This document shows positions 51,543 through 58,674 of a DNA stretch of 64,000 bases, piece by piece. Numbering within the stretch: the stretch's first letter is position 1; every line of letters begins with the position of its first letter. Origin of the DNA: Desulfurobacterium sp. TC5-1. Lineage in GTDB: Bacteria > Aquificota > Aquificia > Desulfurobacteriales > Desulfurobacteriaceae. Both the position numbers and the translations under genes were made by a program. The stretch covers positions 1,047,087 through 1,111,086 of the forward strand of contig NZ_ATXC01000001.1 of assembly GCF_000421485.1 (NCBI RefSeq), written 5' to 3'. The notes under the pieces were generated by a model that was given only the letters and a program-made list of their open reading frames with translations, had not been told where the DNA came from and did not search any database.

Positions 51543-52442
51543 ATGGAAATTTTGAAAGAGATAAAGAAGCTGAAGAAAGAGAAAAATGCGGTTATTCTTG
51601 CACATTACTATCAGGATGGGATGATTCAGGATATTGCTGATTTTGTCGGTGATTCCCTTGAGCTTGCGAGAAAAGCTGTTGAAATAGAAGCTGAAACAGT
51701 TTTAATGTGCGGTGTCTATTTTATGGCTGAAACGGTTAAGATTCTTAATCCGGAAAAGAAGGTTTTAATTCCCTATCCTAAAGCCGGCTGTCTAATGGCA
51801 GATATGGTTATAGAAGATGAGTTAAAAGCTTTTAAAGAGGAGAATCCCGATTACACGATTGTTACCTATGTTAACAGTTCAGCCGCCGTTAAGGCACTTT
51901 CTGACATCTGCTGCACGTCAGCTAACGCTGTAAAGGTGGTTTCATCTGTTGAAGGTGAAAAGGTTCTTTTTGTTCCGGATAAAAACCTTGGTAGCTATGT
52001 CGCCGAGCAGGTGAAGGACAAGGAGATAAAACTCTGGAACGGTTACTGTCCGGTTCATGAAAAACTTACTGCCCAATGGCTGGAACCTTTGAAGAAAAAA
52101 TATCCGAACGCAGAGGTTGTTGTTCATCCCGAATGTTCTCCTTCTGTGAGAAAGCTTGCCGATTTTATAGGTAGCACATCTCAGATAATTAGACACGTGA
52201 AGGCTTCCGATAAAGATAGCTTTATTGTCGGGACAGAAAGGGGAATTATCCATCAGCTTAAGAAGATTAAGCCTGAAGCAACGTTCATTTCTGCCTATGA
52301 AACTTTTATCTGCGACCAGATGAGAATGATAACACTTGATAGAATAGCTAATTCACTTAAAAATGGTGTTTATGAAGTGAAGGTTGATGCCGAAACTGCA
52401 GAAAAGGCGAAAAGAGCAATAGAGAGAATGCTTGCACTTTAG
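51543..52442 (+). CDS. nadA: Quinolinate synthase A
   Basis: NadA condenses iminoaspartate with dihydroxyacetone phosphate to give quinolinate for NAD synthesis. The 299-residue protein has HYYQDGMIQDIADFVGDSLELA near residue 21 and three conserved cysteines for the [4Fe-4S] cluster (in LMCGVYFMAET, in SDICCTSANA, and in the C-terminal YETFICDQM). VHPECSPSV near 195 supplies substrate-binding residues. ATG 51543 follows GGAG and lies two bases after guaA. Confidence 0.95.
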   Translation: MEILKEIKKLKKEKNAVILAHYYQDGMIQDIADFVGDSLELARKAVEIEAETVLMCGVYFMAETVKILNPEKKVLIPYPKAGCLMADMVIEDELKAFKEENPDYTIVTYVNSSAAVKALSDICCTSANAVKVVSSVEGEKVLFVPDKNLGSYVAEQVKDKEIKLWNGYCPVHEKLTAQWLEPLKKKYPNAEVVVHPECSPSVRKLADFIGSTSQIIRHVKASDKDSFIVGTERGIIHQLKKIKPEATFISAYETFICDQMRMITLDRIANSLKNGVYEVKVDAETAEKAKRAIERMLAL

Positions 52443-52451
52443 GAGGATTAA

Positions 52452-52919
52452 ATGGCCTTACCTCAGGGTAAAAGATTTGAAGTTTCACAGGAACCGCTTT
52501 TTATAGTGCTGCCGATTTTTATAGATGTTCTTTTTCTCATAGCGGCAATTATGGCACACGGTATTTTAAGGCTTCTTCTTTTTGGAATACTTGTTGCCCT
52601 TCTTTATCTTCTCTACCGCCAGCTTAAACCGATACTTACCAACTACAGGTTTGTTATGACGCCTAAATCTATCTGGATAGAGAATTTTTCGGGTAATAAG
52701 GTTAGAGAGGTTGACTGGAAAAAGGTAGAAGCTGCGGCCGCAGGTTATAAGATTACGCTGAAAAAAATCTACCTTTACAACTTTTACTTCAGGGTTAAAA
52801 AAGAGGAAGACCTGATATTTGCCGTTACGACGATCAAACCTGACCTTGCTTCAAAATTCCAGAATTTTATAAGGGTTTTTGTAAGGAAGAAGATACCCAT
52901 ACAGATTGTCAAACCGTAG
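52452..52919 (+). CDS. PH-domain-like membrane protein
   Basis: A 155-residue protein with two adjacent membrane helices (LFIVLPIFIDVLFLIAAIMA and LLLFGILVALLYLLYRQL, residues 16-55) and a C-terminal beta-rich part (TNYRFVMTPKSIWIENFSGNKVREVDWKKVEAA) that looks like the bacterial PH domain of YdbT/YdbS proteins. Function is unknown. It lies ten bases after nadA in a co-directional run. Confidence 0.6.
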   Translation: MALPQGKRFEVSQEPLFIVLPIFIDVLFLIAAIMAHGILRLLLFGILVALLYLLYRQLKPILTNYRFVMTPKSIWIENFSGNKVREVDWKKVEAAAAGYKITLKKIYLYNFYFRVKKEEDLIFAVTTIKPDLASKFQNFIRVFVRKKIPIQIVKP

Positions 52920-52931
52920 GAGATGGATTGA

Positions 52932-53348
52932 ATGAAAGAGTCTTCTGTTAAGCTTGTTCTTACGTTTCCAAAGGAGACGTGGGATAAACCGGTTATCTAT
53001 AAGCTTGTGAAGGATTACGACCTTGTCGTTAATATATTGAGGGCTGAAATACTTCCAAAGATGGAAGGTTCTGCCGTTCTTGAGCTTAAGGGAGATTCTG
53101 ACAGTTTAAAGAGAGCTGTTAAGTTTCTCAAGGGAATCAACGTAAAGGTTAGACCTCTTGAGCTTGACATATTCAGGGAAGATGAAAAGTGTATTCACTG
53201 CGGTGCGTGTATAGCACCGTGTCCGACGAACGCTTTTTACCTTGATCCTGTAACGTTTAGGGTTGAGTTTGACAAGACAAAGTGTGTTGGTTGCGGCCAC
53301 TGTATTCCTGCCTGTCCGACGCGCATAATCTACTCGCCGGAGTTTTAG
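52932..53348 (+). CDS. NIL-domain ferredoxin
   Basis: A 138-residue protein. The first 75 residues form a NIL domain (KLVLTFPKETWDKPVIYKLVKDYDLVVNILRAEI), an ACT-like fold. Two [4Fe-4S] ferredoxin motifs follow: CIHCGACIAPCP near residue 81 and CVGCGHCIPACP near residue 117. NIL-ferredoxins are common in anaerobes and are linked to methionine/homocysteine metabolism or electron transfer. The neighbours here do not identify its partner. Confidence 0.87.
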   Translation: MKESSVKLVLTFPKETWDKPVIYKLVKDYDLVVNILRAEILPKMEGSAVLELKGDSDSLKRAVKFLKGINVKVRPLELDIFREDEKCIHCGACIAPCPTNAFYLDPVTFRVEFDKTKCVGCGHCIPACPTRIIYSPEF

Positions 53349-53357
53349 GAGGAGAGG

Positions 53358-53591
53358 GTGTTTCAGATACTTCTTGTGATGCTACTTCTTTTGATAGTTA
53401 TGCTGTTTCTTTTCAGTCTGAAGATATATTTTATGCTTGATGGATTTTCACATAAGCTTATGGAGATAGACGCCAGACTTTTAAAGATAGAAAAAGAATA
53501 TTTTGAACTTAAGGCAAAGGTGGACCACATGGATACCAGTTTTAAGATGACAATGCAGAAATTAAATAGCTTGTTTAGGAGTGATAAATGA
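53358..53591 (+). CDS. Small membrane-anchored coiled-coil protein
   Basis: A 77-residue protein with one N-terminal membrane segment (ILLVMLLLLIVMLFLFSLKIYFML) followed by a short heptad-rich helix (LMEIDARLLKIEKEYFELKAKV). Unrecognised. GTG start after GGAGGAG; its stop codon overlaps the argF start region (ATGA), so it is coupled to it. Confidence 0.6.
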   Translation: MFQILLVMLLLLIVMLFLFSLKIYFMLDGFSHKLMEIDARLLKIEKEYFELKAKVDHMDTSFKMTMQKLNSLFRSDK

Positions 53592-54505
53592 AGGACTTTA
53601 TCTCTATGCTTGACATTACTAAAGAGGAACTTGCAGAACTTCTTGAGGCTACGGCAGTTATAAAAGAGAAACAGAAGAAAGGAGAAGTTTTTCAACCGTT
53701 AAAGGGAAAAACGGTTGCTTTAATATTTGAGAAGCCTTCAACAAGGACCAGAGTTTCTTTTGAAGTTGGCGTTTTCCAGCTTGGAGGACACGGCGTTTAC
53801 ATGGATACGAAAGGTTCTCAGCTGGGTAGAGGAGAACCGCTTAAAGATACAGCAAGAGTCCTCTCAAGGTACGTTGACGGTATCGTTATCAGGACGTTTG
53901 GTCAGGACAGAGTCGTAGAGATAGCAAGGTATTCAAAGGTTCCTGTTATTAACGCCCTTACCGACGAGGAACATCCGTGTCAGGTGGTTGCCGACCTATT
54001 TACCATAAAAGAGTATTTAAGAGAGCTTAAAGGTCTAAAAGTTGCTTACCTTGGTGATGGTAACAACATGTGCAACTCCTGGCTTATTGGTGCTGCTATG
54101 ACAGGAATAAACTTTTACGCTGCAACGCCTGAAGGTTATGAGCCACTGCCGTTTTACATTGAAAAGGCAAAAGAGATAGCCAGGAGCACCGGTTCGGAGA
54201 TAGTTGTGACTCATAATCCTCTGGAAGCAGTTAAGGATGCTGATGTTGTCTATACCGACGTCTGGGCAAGCATGGGACAGGAAGAAGAGGCAGAAAAGAG
54301 GAAAAGATTATTTATGCCTTATCAGGTGAACATGAAGCTTTTGAAGCATGCAAAACCTGATGTTCTCTTTATGCATTGTCTTCCAGCCCACAGAGATGAG
54401 GAAGTTACAGATGAGGTTATAGAGAGTTGCCGTTCAATTGTCTGGGATCAGGCTGAAAACAGATTGCATGCCCAGAAGGCGCTTCTTACAAAGCTGATAA
54501 AGTGA
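53588..54505 (+). CDS. argF: Ornithine carbamoyltransferase
   Basis: ArgF forms citrulline from ornithine and carbamoyl phosphate. The 305-residue protein has the carbamoyl phosphate loop STRTRVSFE near residue 53, EEHPCQVVADL near 130, the ornithine-side DVWASMGQEEEAEKR near 225, and MHCLPAHRDEEV near 265. All catalytic blocks are intact and the length is typical. Confidence 0.96.
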   Translation: MKDFISMLDITKEELAELLEATAVIKEKQKKGEVFQPLKGKTVALIFEKPSTRTRVSFEVGVFQLGGHGVYMDTKGSQLGRGEPLKDTARVLSRYVDGIVIRTFGQDRVVEIARYSKVPVINALTDEEHPCQVVADLFTIKEYLRELKGLKVAYLGDGNNMCNSWLIGAAMTGINFYAATPEGYEPLPFYIEKAKEIARSTGSEIVVTHNPLEAVKDADVVYTDVWASMGQEEEAEKRKRLFMPYQVNMKLLKHAKPDVLFMHCLPAHRDEEVTDEVIESCRSIVWDQAENRLHAQKALLTKLIK

Positions 54506-54518
54506 GGGAGGAATAGAT

Positions 54519-55523
54519 ATGTCAAAAGAACTTATTGTAAGGGTTAAAAGCCCTGAAGATAAAACCGTTGTTACAACAGCCCTTGAGTCTGGTGTTTTTG
54601 CCCTGCTGCTTGAAAACGGTGGCAGTGAGAAGATAAAGAAACTTGCAAGGGTTAAAACAATTGCACCTGATGGAGATTACAGGTTAGGTGAGGATTTTAT
54701 CGTTGTTGAGATAAAGAACAAGCAGGATGAGGAACTGGCGGCGAAGTATCTAAAGCAGGGAAAGAACGTTATTGTTAAAACAACCGACTGGACGATTATC
54801 CCTATAGAAAACCTTCTTGCCCAGGGTGACAACCTGTACGCGTGGGTGAGAAACGCAGAAGAAGCCAAAACTGCCATAACAATTCTTGAAAAAGGGACGA
54901 AGGGTGTTGTTCTTGACACCGAGGACATAAACGAGATTAAGAAGACCGGTGAAGTTATAAGGCTTGCCGGTGAGAGTGTTAACCTTAAAACGGCAACAAT
55001 TAAAAAGATAACACCTATAGGAATGTGTGATAGGGTGTGCATAGATACGGCTTCTCTCATGGAAAGGGGAGAAGGAGCGTTAGTTGGCAACTCTTCTGCC
55101 GGTATGTTTCTTGTTCATGCCGAAACAGAGTCCAACCCTTACGTTGCAGCAAGACCCTTCAGGGTAAATGCAGGTGCTGTTCACATGTACGTCAGATTGC
55201 CCGGCGGAAAGACAAAGTACCTTTCAGAGATAAAGAGCGGCGACGAGATTATGATTTACAACTATAAAGGCGAAGGAAGAGTAGCTTACGTTGGAAGGGC
55301 TAAAGTTGAAAGAAGGCCTATGCTTTTAGTAGAGGCTGAAACAGAAGACGGCAAAAAGGTTGCTGGAATCCTTCAAAATGCTGAAACAATCAGACTTACA
55401 ACGCCTGAAGGTAATCCAATATCCGTTGTTGAGTTAAAACCGGGAGATAAAGTTCTTGTTTATACTGAAAAGCCCGGAAGACATTTCGGAATGAAGGTTG
55501 AAGAGACAATCATAGAAAAATGA
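54519..55523 (+). CDS. 3-dehydroquinate synthase II (archaeal type)
   Basis: A 334-residue protein matching the MJ1249 family, which makes 3-dehydroquinate by oxidative deamination of 2-amino-3,7-dideoxy-D-threo-hept-6-ulosonate rather than by the AroB reaction. Conserved features are KEKIKxLA-like N-terminus, the block ITPIGMCDRVCIDTASLMERGEGALVGNSSAGMFLVHAE near residue 165 and RPFRVNAGAVHMYVRLPGGKTKYLSEI near 212. The partner ADTH synthase is not in the window. Presence in a bacterium is uncommon but known. Confidence 0.87.
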   Translation: MSKELIVRVKSPEDKTVVTTALESGVFALLLENGGSEKIKKLARVKTIAPDGDYRLGEDFIVVEIKNKQDEELAAKYLKQGKNVIVKTTDWTIIPIENLLAQGDNLYAWVRNAEEAKTAITILEKGTKGVVLDTEDINEIKKTGEVIRLAGESVNLKTATIKKITPIGMCDRVCIDTASLMERGEGALVGNSSAGMFLVHAETESNPYVAARPFRVNAGAVHMYVRLPGGKTKYLSEIKSGDEIMIYNYKGEGRVAYVGRAKVERRPMLLVEAETEDGKKVAGILQNAETIRLTTPEGNPISVVELKPGDKVLVYTEKPGRHFGMKVEETIIEK

Positions 55524-55539
55524 TAAGCGGAGGCGAAAG

Positions 55540-55827
55540 ATGGACAGCTATTTCAGAGAGTTTCTTGCAGATATTCCCGATTCAGGACTTGGAGAAGATA
55601 GAATATGTGATGTTTTCGTTCAGAGGGTTTACGATGACCCTACAAAGGCTACAAGCTTTAAGTGGGCCGTTTCCATTATGAGGTTTAAGGGTAACGACCT
55701 TGAAGAGGCAAAAACCCTTGCAACGTTCGTAAACTATAAACTTGCCCTTGATTTTGGCAAGAAGGTAAAGGAGGCTTTTGAGAAAAAAGGGTATGAGACA
55801 TATCTCAAGGGAGAGGTTGGAGAATGA
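55540..55827 (+). CDS. Small conserved-looking protein
   Basis: A 95-residue acidic protein with no recognised domain. It is predicted helical, with MDSYFREFLADIPDSGLGEDRI at the start and AFEKKGYETYLKGEVGE at the end. It has a GGAGG ribosome site, follows the dehydroquinate synthase by 17 bases and overlaps hldD by four (ATGA), which supports that it is expressed. Confidence 0.6.
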   Translation: MDSYFREFLADIPDSGLGEDRICDVFVQRVYDDPTKATSFKWAVSIMRFKGNDLEEAKTLATFVNYKLALDFGKKVKEAFEKKGYETYLKGEVGE

Positions 55828-56768
55828 GATTTCTTGTTACCGGCGGTGCAGGATTTATAGGTTCAAACCTTGCCTTCGAACTTAAGAAACGGTATCCGGA
55901 TGCGGAAGTTGTTATTCTTGACAACTTTTCTTCAGGTCATTTTAAAAATCTTATAGGTTTTGACGGCGAAATAATAACCGGTTCAATTACCGATGACAAT
56001 GTTATTGAAGAGATAGAAAAGAGAAACTTTGATGCTATCTTTCATCAGGCGGCAAATGTTGACACGACAGACCACAGACAGAAAGAAATGATGGAAACAA
56101 ACTGTGAGGCTTTTAAAAAGATTCTGAATGCCGCCTTGAAAACGAAAGCTTCCGTCATTTACGCTTCTTCTGCCGCCGTTTACGGAAATGGCGATGTTCC
56201 CATGAAGGTTCATCAACCTCTTTTCCCTGAAAATGTTTACGGTTTTTCAAAATATGCGATGGATATGTTTACCTGCAAGTTTATGAAAGAGCATCCGCAG
56301 ATGCACGTTGTGGGTCTCAGATATTTCAATGTTTACGGTCCCCGTGAGACGTTCAAAGGGAAAATGGCAAGCATGATTTTAAAGTTAACCGTTCAGATAA
56401 TGAAGGGGAAAAGACCGAGGCTTTTCAAATGGGGAGAGCAGAAGAGAGACTTTGTCTATGTTATGGATTGTGTTGAAGCCAACATAAAGGCTTATGAAAG
56501 TTTTAAAAACGGTATCTTAAACGTTGGAACAGGCAGAGCCAGAAGCTTTAACGAAGTTGTTGACGTTATCAAAAAAACTCTGGGTGTGGACATTGAAACG
56601 GAATACTTTGACAATCCCTATGACTTTTATCAGAACTATACGGAAGCTGATTTGACCAATACAAAAGAAATACTTGGCTGGACACCTCAGGTTCAGATAG
56701 AAGAAGGCATCCCTGCATACATAGACTGGATTAGAGAAAACGTGAACATCAATAAACTTGATTTTTAG
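55824..56768 (+). CDS. hldD: ADP-glyceromanno-heptose 6-epimerase-like
   Basis: A 314-residue short-chain dehydrogenase/reductase. The NAD(P) loop TGGAGFIGSNLAFEL is at the N-terminus, the SSAAVYG block near residue 113, catalytic Tyr and Lys in YGFSKYAMD near 138, and GLRYFNVYGPRETFKGKMAS near 163. The last block and the short C-terminus fit HldD, which makes ADP-L-glycero-D-manno-heptose for LPS core; a UDP-glucose 4-epimerase-type enzyme is the main alternative. The gene ends at a hairpin shared with the convergent HD-GYP gene. Confidence 0.8.
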   Translation: MRFLVTGGAGFIGSNLAFELKKRYPDAEVVILDNFSSGHFKNLIGFDGEIITGSITDDNVIEEIEKRNFDAIFHQAANVDTTDHRQKEMMETNCEAFKKILNAALKTKASVIYASSAAVYGNGDVPMKVHQPLFPENVYGFSKYAMDMFTCKFMKEHPQMHVVGLRYFNVYGPRETFKGKMASMILKLTVQIMKGKRPRLFKWGEQKRDFVYVMDCVEANIKAYESFKNGILNVGTGRARSFNEVVDVIKKTLGVDIETEYFDNPYDFYQNYTEADLTNTKEILGWTPQVQIEEGIPAYIDWIRENVNINKLDF

Positions 56769-56794
56769 GCGGAGGGCTAATCCGCCTCTTTTTC
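56767..56794. terminator. Terminator between hldD and HD-GYP genes
   Basis: A seven-pair AGGCGGA/TCCGCCT stem with a GGGCTAA loop starts inside the hldD stop codon and is followed by CTTTTT. The convergent gene ends within it. Confidence 0.85.
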
Positions 56795-57889
56795 TTCATT
56801 TTCATCCGGCAGAGATTCCTTTATTTCAAACAGTTCATCAGCTTTTCTGATTACGATTTCGGCTATCCTTGGATCAAAGTGCGTTCCGGCCTCTTCTTCT
56901 AAAAGTTTGATAACTTTTTCTTTTTGCCAGGCAGGTTTATAGGGCCTTTTTGATATTAGTGCATCAAATACATCAACAGCAGCAGCTATTCGACCGTAAA
57001 TGGATATTTCCTCTCCCTTCTTTCCGTAAGGGTATCCAGTTCCGTCAAATTTTTCGTGGTGCTCAAGGGCTATGAGAGCAGCTATCTGCAGTAACCGGCT
57101 TTTGCTTCCTTTTAGAATATTGAAACCTATTATCGTGTGCTTTTCCATAATTTTTCTTTCTTCTTCCGTTAACTTTCCCGGCTTGAGTAATATTCTGTCA
57201 GGTATCCCTATCTTTCCTATGTCATGCATTTGCGTGGCTAAAAAGAGTATGTTTATTTCATCATCGTCAAATCCAAGCTCTCTTCCCACAACCTTTGCGT
57301 ATAGACCTGTCCTTAAAATATGGTTTTTTGTTTCTTTGTCTTTGTATTCAGCAGCATGTGAAAGTTTTAAGACGGTTTCTTTGTAGGCGTCGTTAAGTTC
57401 CGCGTACAGGTTCGTGTTTTCTATGGCCGAAGCCGCATATCCGCTTAAGAGTGTCAACATATCTTCGTCTTCTTCAGAAAAGTTACCATATAATTTGTTG
57501 ATTGCCTGAAATACTCCAATCACTTCACCTTTTCGATTCAGGAGGGGTACGGCGAGAATGTTTCTCGTTCTGTATCCCGTTTTTTTGTCAATGCTTTTCT
57601 CAAACCTATAGTCGCTGTATGCGTCGTTAACGATGAGGGATTTACCATGCTGAAAGGTCCATCCAACGATACCTTTATCCCATGGAATCTCTATCCTTTC
57701 AACACCGTGAGCCACTATGGTCCACAGGATCTTATTTTCAGGATCTGCTAAAAAGAGACTGCATCTGTCAACATCGAGGATATCTCTTGCAACGTCGGAT
57801 AGGAGGGATAAAAGTTTATGTAAATCTTTTTCACGGGTAATCTTTTCTGCGAAAGTAAGAAGAATTTGTAGTTTCTTGTCGGCAGCCAT
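56777..57889 (-). CDS. GAF/HD-GYP c-di-GMP phosphodiesterase
   Basis: A 370-residue protein with an N-terminal GAF domain (about residues 20-160, with DVDRCSLFLADPENKILW) and a C-terminal HD-GYP domain. Metal and catalytic motifs are intact: HAAEYKDKETKNHILRT near residue 180, MHDIGKIGIPD near 220, and HHEKFDGTGYP near 280. It should hydrolyse c-di-GMP in response to a ligand or redox signal read by the GAF domain. It ends at the hairpin next to hldD and begins one base after the metallo-beta-lactamase-fold gene. Confidence 0.92.
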   Translation of the reverse strand: MAADKKLQILLTFAEKITREKDLHKLLSLLSDVARDILDVDRCSLFLADPENKILWTIVAHGVERIEIPWDKGIVGWTFQHGKSLIVNDAYSDYRFEKSIDKKTGYRTRNILAVPLLNRKGEVIGVFQAINKLYGNFSEEDEDMLTLLSGYAASAIENTNLYAELNDAYKETVLKLSHAAEYKDKETKNHILRTGLYAKVVGRELGFDDDEINILFLATQMHDIGKIGIPDRILLKPGKLTEEERKIMEKHTIIGFNILKGSKSRLLQIAALIALEHHEKFDGTGYPYGKKGEEISIYGRIAAAVDVFDALISKRPYKPAWQKEKVIKLLEEEAGTHFDPRIAEIVIRKADELFEIKESLPDENEEKEAD

Positions 57890-58657
57890 TTACACCTCTA
57901 CAGTTTTGCCGTCAGATAGAACTTTAATGTTCCACTTTAGTTTGGAAAGCTCTTCTTTTATTTCTTCAACAAACGGAAATTTAAGGTGGTAAGCATAGAT
58001 GGGAAGCTCTTTTGAAATGTTATTTTCTTCGAGGTCCTTTTTCAGTTCGCTTACACAGTAATGCTTTGCCTTTCGGGAAAGGTCCACCATGGATGAAGGG
58101 TAAGAAACATCAATAAAAACGGCTTTTATCCTGTTTTCATTTTTGACGAGATTCCACATCTGTTTACATTTATACGTATCGCCACTTATCAGGATACCTT
58201 TGTTTTCTTCAAATATAGCAAATCCGAAAGTTTTAACGGTATGGTTTGCCTTTAAAGGGTAAACCGTCAGGTTGCTAAGTCTCAATAGTTTTCCTTCTTC
58301 CAATCTCTTTAGGATTACAGCATCTTCACCGTTTGCCATTTTAAAATTTTTAAGCTCCGGCCAGACGGTGCCGTTGAATATGTGATTTTTGAGTGTTTGT
58401 ATAACTTCATCATTTCCATAAACGGTAAGTGGGCTTTTTCTGTTTTTGTTAAACGGAATTTCGTCAATGAAAAAAGGTAGATCCTGCAGATGATCCATGT
58501 GGCTGTGAGTGACCAGTATGTGCTCTATTTCTTCTCGATTTACTTCTTTTGCAAAGAGATTTCCACAGTCAACAGCTACTTTGTTCGAAATAATGAATGT
58601 TACAAGATTCATTAACTTGCTTTTTGAACCGTAACATCCAGCCACATTTATAATCAT
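57890..58657 (-). CDS. Metallo-beta-lactamase-fold hydrolase, class II cAMP phosphodiesterase-like
   Basis: A 255-residue metallo-hydrolase with the zinc motif THSHMDHLQDLPFF near residue 51, ANHTVKTFGFAI near 137, and LISGDTYKCKQMW near 157. The short layout and the early GCYGSKSKLMNLVTFIIS resemble class II cyclic-nucleotide phosphodiesterases (CpdP type); other MBL hydrolases cannot be excluded. Its stop abuts the HD-GYP start, so the two phosphodiesterases are probably co-expressed. Confidence 0.7.
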   Translation of the reverse strand: MIINVAGCYGSKSKLMNLVTFIISNKVAVDCGNLFAKEVNREEIEHILVTHSHMDHLQDLPFFIDEIPFNKNRKSPLTVYGNDEVIQTLKNHIFNGTVWPELKNFKMANGEDAVILKRLEEGKLLRLSNLTVYPLKANHTVKTFGFAIFEENKGILISGDTYKCKQMWNLVKNENRIKAVFIDVSYPSSMVDLSRKAKHYCVSELKKDLEENNISKELPIYAYHLKFPFVEEIKEELSKLKWNIKVLSDGKTVEV

Positions 58658-58674
58658 TTTTCATTTCCCTGTCT

